Shown here in pieces: positions 28,010 to 35,015 of a stretch of DNA of 54,383 nucleotides. This DNA comes from Streptomyces sp. ICBB 8177. GTDB lineage: Bacteria; Actinomycetota; Actinomycetes; Streptomycetales; Streptomycetaceae. The notes beneath the pieces were generated by a model. It saw nothing but the letters and a program-made list of their open reading frames with translations. It was not told the origin of the DNA and ran no database searches. Location of the stretch: positions 1,657,790-1,712,172 of the forward strand of contig NZ_NSKH01000018.1 in assembly GCF_003144095.1 (NCBI RefSeq). The letters run 5' to 3'. The stretch's first letter is position 1. Each line of letters starts with the position of its first letter. The position numbers and the translations under genes were made by a program.

Positions 28010-28040
28010 CTGTCGCCACCCGATCGAGGAGTGGCGACAG
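28010..28040. promoter_or_regulatory. 10-bp inverted repeat between the hexosaminidase and membrane-protein genes
   Basis: CTGTCGCCAC (28010-28019) and GTGGCGACAG (28031-28040) are exact complements with an 11-base spacer. It may terminate the upstream minus gene or be an operator for the downstream one. Confidence 0.4.
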
Positions 28041-28076
28041 AACGGCAACAGGCGGGCGTGGCGGCTCGCGCGACCC

Positions 28077-29678
28077 CTACGACCCGGTGGCGGGCCAGGG
28101 GACTTGGGACGAGCGGTAGTAGCCGATCCCCATCGCGTCCCACCGCGGGCCCTGAGCGGCCAGCCGGACGGAGAACGAGTTCCAGTCATGCGTGGCGGCC
28201 GGAGACCACCCCAGTTCGGCGATGGCGGGAAGCCGGGGGAAGGCCATGTAGTCGATGTCGGCGCTCGTGGTGAGGGTCTCCGACCACAGCGGCGCCTCCA
28301 CCCCGTAGACCGCGGACGCCGGGGCGCCCTTGACGAACGTCGCCGGATCCCAGTCGTAGGCGTCCTTGACCTCGATGTACCCGGCCCAGTTGAGACCCAG
28401 GACGGTGTTCTTGTCGTACTTCATGTCCATGTACGCGTGGTTGGCGGGCGACATCACCAGTCGTGTCCCCGCCTTGGCGGCGGCGATGACGGAGGCCTCG
28501 GTCCCCGTCGTGCCCCAGTACTGCGCGATGGCGCCCTTGACCGGGTGCGCGTCGGTGATCTCGTTCCAGGCCATCACCGTCTTGTGAAGCCCGGTGACGA
28601 TCGGCTGGACCTTGTCCATGAACGTCGTGTAGTCGGCCGCGCTGGTCGAGTGCGCCTCGTCGCCGCCGATGTGCAGATAGGGGCCGGGCGTCAGCGCCGC
28701 CAGCTCACGCAGCACGTCGGCGACGAACGTATACGTGACGGGTTTGCCGACGCACAGGGAGCTGAAGCCCACCTTGGTGCCGGTGTACAGCGGAGGAGCG
28801 ACCCCGTCGCAGTCGAGGTCCGCGTAGGAGGCGAGGGCGGCGTTGGTGTGCGCGGGCATGTCCATCTCGGGCACCACCGTCATGAAGCGGCTTGCCGCGT
28901 AGCGCACGATCTGCTCGTACTGCGCCTTCGTGTAGTAGCCGCCGGGACCGCCCCCGACCTCGGTCGACCCGCCGTAGGTGGCGAGCTTCGGCCACGAGTC
29001 GACGGCGATCCGCCAGCCCTGGTCGTCGGTGAGGTGCAGGTGCAGGTAGTTGATCTTGTAGAGCGCCAGTTCGTCGATGTACCGCTCGACCTGCGCCACG
29101 GTGAAGAAGTGCCGTGCCACGTCCAGCATGGCGCCCCGATAGGCGTAACGCGGGGTGTCGGTGATGGTCCCGCCCGCGACGGTCCACGGCCCGGCCTGCC
29201 GGGTCCGCGCCTCGACGTTCGCGGGCAGCAGCTGCCGCAGCGTCTGCACGCCGTGGAACAGCCCCGCGGGCGCGCCGGCCTCGATCAGAATGCCCGAGTC
29301 GCGCACGTCCAGCCGGTAGCCCTCGTCCCCGAGCGCGGGCACACGGGCGACGCGCAGGGTGATGGCACCAGGCCGCGCGTCATGGGTGAGCGGGAGCGCG
29401 TACCCGGTCGATGGCCTGAGCAGGCCCGCGAGGTACCGCCCGACCTGCTCGGCCGGGCCGCTCGCGTCGATCACGGCATGCCGCCCCAGCGTGTACGGGG
29501 TGCCGCCCGGCTGGACGGAGGCGGGCTCCGGTACGACCTGCCCCAGCGGCCTCGGCGGCCCGGCCGCCGCGGCGGCGCTCGGCCCGGCGGCCCCCGCCCC
29601 CAGCCCGATCCCGCCCAGCAGCCCGAGTACGGCCGCGTACGTCCTGATCTTCCGCCAAGCCTTCTGTCGTCGCCTCAC
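28077..29678 (-). CDS. Secreted beta-N-acetylhexosaminidase (GH20)
   Basis: 533 aa. Signal sequence (RRRQKAWRKIRTYAAVLGLLGG.., cleavage after the Ala-rich stretch near residue 38), GH20b-like N-terminal domain (~45-170), then the GH20 TIM barrel: LDVARHFFTVAQVERYID, HLTDDQGWRI, VPEMDMPAH and catalytic pair YLHIGGDEAHS (Asp340-Glu341). It releases terminal GlcNAc/GalNAc from chitin or peptidoglycan-derived oligosaccharides outside the cell; the Asp-Glu pair implies substrate-assisted catalysis. GTG 29678 has AAGGGG upstream; a longer in-frame start at 29777 would bury the signal peptide. Lies within the T7SS locus, between mycP and the second substrate cluster. Confidence 0.88.
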   Translation of the reverse strand: MRRRQKAWRKIRTYAAVLGLLGGIGLGAGAAGPSAAAAAGPPRPLGQVVPEPASVQPGGTPYTLGRHAVIDASGPAEQVGRYLAGLLRPSTGYALPLTHDARPGAITLRVARVPALGDEGYRLDVRDSGILIEAGAPAGLFHGVQTLRQLLPANVEARTRQAGPWTVAGGTITDTPRYAYRGAMLDVARHFFTVAQVERYIDELALYKINYLHLHLTDDQGWRIAVDSWPKLATYGGSTEVGGGPGGYYTKAQYEQIVRYAASRFMTVVPEMDMPAHTNAALASYADLDCDGVAPPLYTGTKVGFSSLCVGKPVTYTFVADVLRELAALTPGPYLHIGGDEAHSTSAADYTTFMDKVQPIVTGLHKTVMAWNEITDAHPVKGAIAQYWGTTGTEASVIAAAKAGTRLVMSPANHAYMDMKYDKNTVLGLNWAGYIEVKDAYDWDPATFVKGAPASAVYGVEAPLWSETLTTSADIDYMAFPRLPAIAELGWSPAATHDWNSFSVRLAAQGPRWDAMGIGYYRSSQVPWPATGS

Positions 29679-30279
29679 GAATGACCCCTTCGACGGTGTA
29701 CCCCGAGGACCCGAACCGGCTCTCCCACCCTCCCCTGATCGCCATCCCTGGGTACCGCGCACCTGACGGGTGGTCAAGGGGTGTAGACCATTCGGCGGTG
29801 TACGGCCGAAAGTGGGACGGTGTGCGTGAACGTTCGCCGGCGAGCGGGCGAACGGGTGGCGATTACGTGGGGAACGTCGGCGAGGCTCCCGGGATCCGTG
29901 GCCGCCGCCGTGGCAGCCGCCCTGGGCGCCGGGAATTCCGTGCCGTTCGAAAGAGCGGTGATGTCATGTCCGGACGCGGGGCATGTCGGTTTCGCCCGCA
30001 CTGGTGAGGGCGGTCAGTGGGCAACCACTCCGGACCGGCGCCGGCGAAGTGCGGGTCTGGAGGGGAGGGCGACACGGTCGACTGCGACGACTGCCGTCCT
30101 CACCTGTTCGCGTTGGTGTGACGGTCCGCCGGTCCGGGCCACCGGCCGACCCTCTGACTTTCCGTCGTATCCGTTTTGACCGCCCTATCCGTCGGACGGA
30201 CAAGCATGGGTCCTCATGCATTTGTTCAACAGGCAATAACCGGCCGCCAAGTCGCTTAATAAGCAGCCCAGTTACCGCT

Positions 30280-30309
30280 TTGAAGGCTGTCAGTGCCCGA
30301 CGATAGAGT
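30280..30309 (+). promoter_or_regulatory. Promoter of the substrate/mycosin cluster
   Basis: TTGAAG (30280-30285), 18-base spacer, TAGAGT (30304-30309); start expected near 30316, giving a ~36-base leader before the GGGGGGAG box and GTG 30352. Confidence 0.6.
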
Positions 30310-30319
30310 GAGCGTCACG
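30307..30319 (+). promoter_or_regulatory. BldD-like operator half-sites overlapping the -10
   Basis: AGTGA-GCG-TCACG is an inverted arrangement (GTGA/TCAC) resembling the AGTGA(n)TCAC sites bound by the developmental regulator BldD in streptomycetes. It overlaps the -10 box and predicted start, a repressor-like position. Assignment to BldD is inference. Confidence 0.35.
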
Positions 30320-30351
30320 TGGCGCAGCAGACAACCCGGGGGGAGCGCGTC

Positions 30352-30798
30352 GTGACCACACCCGACACCAACGCGCAGCAGCTCGCGCGCGAAGCGGAGT
30401 CGCTGAAGAAGTTCAAGGACCGCATCGACAAGATCCTGGCCGACCTGGACACCTCCGAGGCGTCCCACAAGCGGCTCGGCACCCGGAAGATCCCGCAGGC
30501 TTCGTACGGCGACTTCACGGAGGCCCACGATCTCGCGTCGCAGTACGACAAGGTGCACACGCAGTTGGTCACGATGTCGCAGACCTTCAGCGACCAGATC
30601 GAGGCACTCGGCATAGCGGTCCAGATGGCCAACGGCGACTACGAGGGCATCGACCAGGAGCAGCAGGAGCGGCTCATGGCGATCCAGAAGCGCACGGCGC
30701 AGTACTACCAGTCGCCGGCGTCCCAGCACTCCGGTACGGGGCAGCCGTCCGGCGGTGGGAAGTCTACGGTGGGCAGCGGGACGGAGGGATCGCTGTGA
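30352..30798 (+). CDS. Helical T7SS-associated protein of unknown function
   Basis: 148 aa, no signal or membrane segment. The first ~115 residues are predicted helical (AQQLAREAESLKKFKDRIDKILADLDTSEASHKRLG ... HDLASQYDKVHTQLVTMSQTFSDQIEALGIAVQMANGDYEGI), similar in size and pattern to WXG100/PE-type helical-hairpin proteins, but there is no W-x-G. The tail is Ser/Gly-rich. GTG 30352 is chosen for the GGGGGGAG box 6 nt upstream; GTG 30319 would place the start at the mRNA end. It overlaps the next gene by GTGA, suggesting a helical partner or chaperone for the WXG/PPE-like product. Confidence 0.7.
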   Translation: MTTPDTNAQQLAREAESLKKFKDRIDKILADLDTSEASHKRLGTRKIPQASYGDFTEAHDLASQYDKVHTQLVTMSQTFSDQIEALGIAVQMANGDYEGIDQEQQERLMAIQKRTAQYYQSPASQHSGTGQPSGGGKSTVGSGTEGSL

Positions 30799-32177
30799 GG
30801 TCGGACCCGGGAGGCGGTGCCCCCTTCGACCCCTCGTTCAAGTCGTCCTTCGAAGGCCTGTCGCTGGAAGACATGAACGCAATGGTGGCGTCCGCGAACT
30901 GGAAGCATCTCACGACGACCGGCGAGGCGCTTGTGGATGCTCAGTCGAAGATCCAGAGCGTCGCGGACGACTTGAAGAGTCACCTCAGCGGTGTCTCATG
31001 GGAGGGAGAGAGCGCCCAGGCCTTCCAGGACTGGGGCTCTCAACTGACGACCCAGAGCTACGACCTCGCGGACTACACGGGCCTGGTCGGTGAACAACTC
31101 ATCACCGCGGGGTCGAGCCTGCAATACGTACAGAGCGCGATGCCCAAGTCGAAGCGCACGGAGTGCTTCGTCGACCCGAAGAAGGAGCAGGCGGCGGTCA
31201 AGGCGGAAGAGCCCGACCGTCAGGAGGCGATCACGCTCATGGAGAGCCTGTCGTCGTCGTACAAGTGGGCCAACGGCCAGATCTCCGCAGGGAAGTCCCC
31301 TAATTTCCAGCCGCTGCCGATGACATTTAACCGACAGGGCTACCTTCGTCCGTACGGATCGGTTGGTACCTCGGCAGAGACAGGGGAAACGCCCCAGTTC
31401 GGACGGGACAACGTCTCGCGGGAAGCGACACTCAGCGAAGCTGATTCGAGCGGTGGGCCCGTCGTGCGCTCAGCAGCTAGGCCCCCCGCGCCGGAGGCGG
31501 AGGGGCGTGCGACCCCGCGGACATCGCTGGATTCCATCGCGTCTCCAAGCACGGTAACGATGAGGCCATCGGCCGCGCCGACCCACGGTGGGCCGGACAG
31601 CTCTGGCGCTGGATCGAGTAGGCGGCCCGACGTGTTGCTTCCTTCATACGGTACGGCGGGCACCCTGTCCGAGCGGACCCACAGCATCACGCAGCTCCCG
31701 CGAGAAAGGCCCCCGGGCGAGGGCGATGCGGGACCGGACCTACCTTCCTTTGTTCACTCCCCAACGGGCGAATCGGGTGGGGGAATCTTCGGCGGCACTG
31801 TGCGGACTTCGCCGAACTTCCGCCCCGTACGACGCTTCAGCAGTGTGATCGGCGCGGAGCCGGAGTCCCCCGCGTCGGGAGTCACAGTCGGAATTGGCTC
31901 CAGCGCGTCTTCGGCAGCCAGTGGTATTCCCTCAGTCCGCGGTGGTGAAATGGCCTGCGGCCAGGAGGAACGGGGCGTTCCTGCCGAGGACTCCGAGCAG
32001 TTCACCTCTGGCGGCTCCGGACTCGCCGGAGGCCGGGCTGCTGGGGGGCCGGGCATGCCTGGACTACCAATGAGCAGAGGTGGCAGACGGGGCGCCGCTC
32101 GGCCGGACTACCTGCAAGAGGAAGAAGAGACCTGGGAGGTCGGCAGGACGGATGTCGTCCCGCCGGTCCTCGGGTAG
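30795..32177 (+). CDS. WXG/PPE-like putative T7SS substrate with long disordered tail
   Basis: 460 aa. Residues ~25-115 form a WXG100-like helical hairpin with the turn motif SWEGESAQAFQDWG. From ~165 onward it is Ser/Pro/Thr-rich and disordered, ending in RPDYLQEEEETWEVGRTDVV. The YLQEE there fits the C-terminal YxxxD/E T7SS export signal, and I recall similar RPDYL-acidic-TW tails on other streptomycete ESX-associated proteins. The layout resembles mycobacterial EspB/PPE proteins. GTG start overlaps the upstream stop; the gene is followed by a mycosin that could process it, as MycP1 does EspB. The tail half looks lower in GC than its neighbours. Confidence 0.7.
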   Translation: MRSDPGGGAPFDPSFKSSFEGLSLEDMNAMVASANWKHLTTTGEALVDAQSKIQSVADDLKSHLSGVSWEGESAQAFQDWGSQLTTQSYDLADYTGLVGEQLITAGSSLQYVQSAMPKSKRTECFVDPKKEQAAVKAEEPDRQEAITLMESLSSSYKWANGQISAGKSPNFQPLPMTFNRQGYLRPYGSVGTSAETGETPQFGRDNVSREATLSEADSSGGPVVRSAARPPAPEAEGRATPRTSLDSIASPSTVTMRPSAAPTHGGPDSSGAGSSRRPDVLLPSYGTAGTLSERTHSITQLPRERPPGEGDAGPDLPSFVHSPTGESGGGIFGGTVRTSPNFRPVRRFSSVIGAEPESPASGVTVGIGSSASSAASGIPSVRGGEMACGQEERGVPAEDSEQFTSGGSGLAGGRAAGGPGMPGLPMSRGGRRGAARPDYLQEEEETWEVGRTDVVPPVLG

Positions 32178-32240
32178 GCGCAAGCAATGAGGACATACGG
32201 ATGCTGGAGCACTGTGCGCACTGTCGGACGCGGTAGGCCT

Positions 32241-33407
32241 ATGAGCAGGCTCACACGAGGCATCATTGTGCTCATTGTGTGGGGAGCCACCTGCGCCCTG
32301 TCCGCACCGACTGCGTCGGCTGTGGATGTCAAGTCCCTTCAGTGGTATCTCGCACCGATGCAGGCCACGGCGATGTGGCAGCACGCTACAGGCGCAGGAA
32401 TCACCGTCGCAGTCATCGACAGTGGCGTCAGGACCGGCGATCCGGACCTGACAGGACGACTCCTGCCAGGGGGCAACGTTCTGAACTCGTCCCGCGACAC
32501 GTCTGATCAGGACGGACACGGTACGGAGATGGCGGAGCTGATCGCGGGGGCGGGGGCCGACAACGGGATTCAGGGCCTTGCCCCGGGAGCCAAGATCCTT
32601 CCCGTCAAGGTGGGCCCTGGGAACGGTGTGGGAGACGCAGCCGAGGGCCTGCGCTATGCAGCGTCACACGGGGCTCGCATCGCAAACATGTCTCTCAGCG
32701 ACGGGATCACGGGTCCTGACCCACAGTTCCAATCCGCGGTGAACTATGCCCTGAGCAAGGGTGTCCTGATGTTCGCCTCGTCAGGCAATGACGGAGACAG
32801 CAAGAACGAGGATGCCGCTCCGGCCTCTCTCCCCGGCGTGGTCGGCGTCGGAGCCGTCGGACAGAATCTCGCAGTGACCAAATGGTCCACCCATGGCTCA
32901 CAGGTCGCGCTGGCTGCGCCCGGTGACAACATCCCCCAGCGCTGTAGCGTCAAAAGTGAGCAGTACTGCCAGAGCGGTGGGACAAGTTCCGCCTGTGCCC
33001 TCGCCTCCGCATCGGCAGCCCTCATCTGGTCCCAACACCCGAGTTGGACAGCGAACCAGGTTCTGCGTGTCCTGTTGTCGACTGCCGGTAAGCCCACCAC
33101 GGGGAGGGTGCCCAGTCAGTACGTCGGCTACGGCTTGGTCCGCCCCCGCGTCGCCGTCATCGAACACCAAGGAGACCCGGGACCAGCGAATGTCTTTCCG
33201 CTGCCGGGAACACCTGACTCCACACCGTCACCGTCGGACTCCGGCCTGCCTTCGACCTCTTCGCGCCCGATCCAGAAGGCCCAGGCCCGGGCCGACGCCT
33301 CGACTGGAGGTGGCAGCGTCCTGCCGTGGGCGCTCGGTGCCACGGCGGCTGTCGTGGTCCTCGGCGGAGGGGGCGCGTTCGCGCTGAGGCGACGGAAGGG
33401 AGCGTAA
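32241..33407 (+). CDS. Second mycosin-like S8 serine protease
   Basis: 388 aa. Signal peptide (SRLTRGIIVLIVWGATCALSAPTASA), S8 domain with Asp60 (AVIDSGVR), His93 (DGHGTEMAELI), Asn183 (SSGND) and Ser249 in GGTSSACALASASAA, where the usual S-x-P-x-x-A-G after the Ser is changed. A Ser/Pro linker (~310-355) leads to a C-terminal membrane helix (VLPWALGATAAVVVLGGGG) and basic stop RRRKGA. Mycosin layout, distinct from the mycP at 25289. ATG 32241 gives a clean signal peptide; ATG 32187 is in frame and would add 18 residues. Follows the putative substrate gene by 63 bases. Lower GC and mixed codon use compared with the core genes. Confidence 0.82.
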   Translation: MSRLTRGIIVLIVWGATCALSAPTASAVDVKSLQWYLAPMQATAMWQHATGAGITVAVIDSGVRTGDPDLTGRLLPGGNVLNSSRDTSDQDGHGTEMAELIAGAGADNGIQGLAPGAKILPVKVGPGNGVGDAAEGLRYAASHGARIANMSLSDGITGPDPQFQSAVNYALSKGVLMFASSGNDGDSKNEDAAPASLPGVVGVGAVGQNLAVTKWSTHGSQVALAAPGDNIPQRCSVKSEQYCQSGGTSSACALASASAALIWSQHPSWTANQVLRVLLSTAGKPTTGRVPSQYVGYGLVRPRVAVIEHQGDPGPANVFPLPGTPDSTPSPSDSGLPSTSSRPIQKAQARADASTGGGSVLPWALGATAAVVVLGGGGAFALRRRKGA

Positions 33408-33471
33408 CTCCGGTTCATCACAGCTGCGTTGAGTTGCCGATCGGTGTGGCACCGTTCGGAATGGATACGGT

Positions 33472-33487
33472 GGACCGAGTTCGGTCC
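33472..33487. promoter_or_regulatory. Palindrome in the promoter region of the WXG100 pair
   Basis: GGACCGAGTTCGGTCC is a 7+7 inverted repeat with a 2-base centre, next to a possible -10 TACGGT (33466-33471). A second small inverted repeat, CGGTG-TGG-CACCG, lies near 33442-33454. Likely operator for the esx-type genes; the regulator is unknown. Confidence 0.4.
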
Positions 33488-33568
33488 GTATCGGCCTTAA
33501 GCAGAGCGCAGACACGCAGCGAGCAACAGACCGCACCGACCGAAGACTTCCACAAGGGGGAGGAACAG

Positions 33569-33904
33569 ATGGCTCAGCAGCAGCGGCTCACCTATGCCGA
33601 GATCCAGTCTCTGGAGACGGACATCCAGACGACCACGGAATCCATGACCAAGCAGGTGCAGAACCTGGCGAACATGATCGCCCAGCTCCAGTCGGACTGG
33701 AAGGGCCTGGGTGGTACCGCCTTCGTCCGCGCTCAGGAGCAGCTGAACGACGACCACACCGCGCTGCGCAAGGTCCTGGAAGGGATCAGGGAAGCGGTGC
33801 ACGACACCAAGGTCGGCGCTCAGACCAATGACGAGCAGGTTCTCCAGGACCTCAAGAGCGTCAACGTCGGCGGCCAGCCCGCGAGTGGGCTCAGCAGTCT
33901 CTAA
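33569..33904 (+). CDS. WXG100 family T7SS protein (Esx type)
   Basis: 111 aa. Helix-turn-helix hairpin: LTYAEIQSLETDIQTTTESMTKQVQNLANMIAQLQSD-W-K-G-LGGTAFVRAQEQLNDDHTALRKVLEGI, with Trp-x-Gly at the turn. No signal peptide. Pairs with the next gene as an EsxA/EsxB-type heterodimer that is exported through the EccC-gated channel; in S. coelicolor such a pair is needed for normal sporulation (recalled). This one lacks a clear YxxxD/E tail. ATG 33569 has GGGGGAGG 5 nt upstream. Confidence 0.9.
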   Translation: MAQQQRLTYAEIQSLETDIQTTTESMTKQVQNLANMIAQLQSDWKGLGGTAFVRAQEQLNDDHTALRKVLEGIREAVHDTKVGAQTNDEQVLQDLKSVNVGGQPASGLSSL

Positions 33905-33982
33905 GCCCGGTCGGACCCCTACCGCGGTCCTTCGCGGAGGAGGCGACCACCATCATCCGAACCATCTTCCTCAGGGGGCACC

Positions 33983-34282
33983 ATGAGCACCGGTGACGAC
34001 CTCAAGGTCCACTATTCCTCGTTGACCGACGCGGCCACGGCGCTGCGTACGGCCGCCAAGGACCTCGGCAACCAGCTGGAACAGCTGCGCCGCAGGGTCC
34101 AGCGCGTCTCGGAGACCTGGGAGGGCGACGCCCAGCAGTCCTTCAAGCAGGCCGACGCCATCTGGCAGTCCCGCGCCGCGGACATCCAGTCGGTCCTGGA
34201 CGACGTGGCCCGCCGCGTCGAGGACGCCCACGGCTCGTACCAGGCGACCGACCGCAAGGCGTCGCAGTACTTCCACGCATGA
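33983..34282 (+). CDS. WXG100 family T7SS protein with YxxxD export motif (EsxB/CFP-10-like)
   Basis: 99 aa. Single WXG100 hairpin: SLTDAATALRTAAKDLGNQLEQLRRRVQRVSETWEGDAQQSFKQADAIWQSRAADIQ, with Trp-Glu-Gly at the turn. The C-terminal YQATD fits the YxxxD/E signal that recruits the heterodimer to EccC, so by analogy with CFP-10 this would be the recognition subunit. AGGGGG box just before the ATG. Follows the other WXG100 gene by 78 bases and is closed by a strong terminator. Confidence 0.9.
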   Translation: MSTGDDLKVHYSSLTDAATALRTAAKDLGNQLEQLRRRVQRVSETWEGDAQQSFKQADAIWQSRAADIQSVLDDVARRVEDAHGSYQATDRKASQYFHA

Positions 34283-34298
34283 GCGCCGTGAGGCGACG

Positions 34299-34338
34299 CT
34301 GAGGGTCGGGGGCCGCGCCGGCGGCCCCCGACCCTCAG
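34299..34338. terminator. Bidirectional terminator, 18-bp perfect stem
   Basis: Arms 34299-34316 and 34321-34338 are exactly complementary with a GCCG tetraloop. It separates the WXG100 pair from the convergent lipoprotein gene and contains the stop codon of the latter. Confidence 0.85.
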
Positions 34339-35015
34339 TTGCTCCTGGCCTTGGACGGGGACGGCGACGATGCCTCCGGCGAGCGCGAAGTGCTCGGCTT
34401 CGTCGGCTGGCACGGGGTCACGGCCAGGTAGGCCTTCACGGCGGGGCCAATCAGCTTGCGCAGCGTCCTCACATCAGCAGCGGAACTTCCTGCCTGAATC
34501 GAGAGCGCGTACCATTTTGAATTCGTTTCGAGCATCGGAATCGAGCACGGGACGATGGCCGCCACGTAGCCCCCGAGATCGTCTGTCCAGGATGCCTCTT
34601 GGTACGGCCCGTTGATGGGGTCGTAGTCTCGCACGTCACTGCCTGCTGGAGCCTTGACGAACTTGGAGATGTCGTCCTGGTCGACCGGCTGCTCTCCCAC
34701 TCCGAGATACAGTTTTCCATCGTTGTCCCGGTAGGTGCACCCTCGACCGCCGCGAGCGGATATTTGCTCCTTGGACATCCTGATGAAGGCCGCGCCTCTC
34801 TCGCTCAGGGTTTTTCCACCAGGGAACAGTGGGGCGTACAGCGACTTGTCGATCTTCAACCCGCAGAACGTCGACGGAACGGCAGCGGCGGAGCCGCAGC
34901 CCGTGAGAGCGGATGCGGGCAGGAGCGCCATGCTGAGGGCGAGCAGTACTGTTCGCGGGGAATACGTTCCGATCCGGTCGCGGATCGATCGCGGCAGGCC
35001 ACTCCGCCTATCCAT
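34335..35015 (-). CDS. Lipoprotein at the end of the eccC operon (possible immunity protein)
   Basis: 226 aa. N-terminal basic region, hydrophobic stretch and lipobox ALTGC (TVLLALSMALLPASALTGCGS) indicate export and lipid anchoring on the outer membrane face. The mature domain (FCGLKIDKSLYAPLFPGGKTLSERG .. GGRGCTYRDNDGKLYLGVG .. AAIVPCSIPML) has four Cys beyond the lipid Cys and resembles no enzyme I know; the tail is Ser/Pro-rich. Its ATG lies inside the last codons of the upstream 729-aa gene (8-base overlap, ATGGATAG), so the pair is tightly coupled. GC looks lower than the surrounding core genes. The immunity role is inference from context. Confidence 0.7.
   Translation of the reverse strand: MDRRSGLPRSIRDRIGTYSPRTVLLALSMALLPASALTGCGSAAAVPSTFCGLKIDKSLYAPLFPGGKTLSERGAAFIRMSKEQISARGGRGCTYRDNDGKLYLGVGEQPVDQDDISKFVKAPAGSDVRDYDPINGPYQEASWTDDLGGYVAAIVPCSIPMLETNSKWYALSIQAGSSAADVRTLRKLIGPAVKAYLAVTPCQPTKPSTSRSPEASSPSPSKARSN

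Larger units (their letters stand above)
29679..30351. promoter_or_regulatory. 670-base divergent regulatory region
   Basis: No convincing gene. It holds small inverted repeats (GTTCGCC/GGCGAAC near 29830; TTCGGC/GCCGAA near 29790), an unusually AT-rich stretch about 30210-30265 with the palindrome GCTTAATAAGC (30254-30264), and the promoter at 30280-30309 for the plus unit. One open frame (29820-30179) has no ribosome site or recognisable motif. Confidence 0.5.

Noticed and set aside
29820-30179. 119-codon open frame in the divergent T7SS regulatory region
   Set aside because: No ribosome site or conserved motif; likely chance frame.
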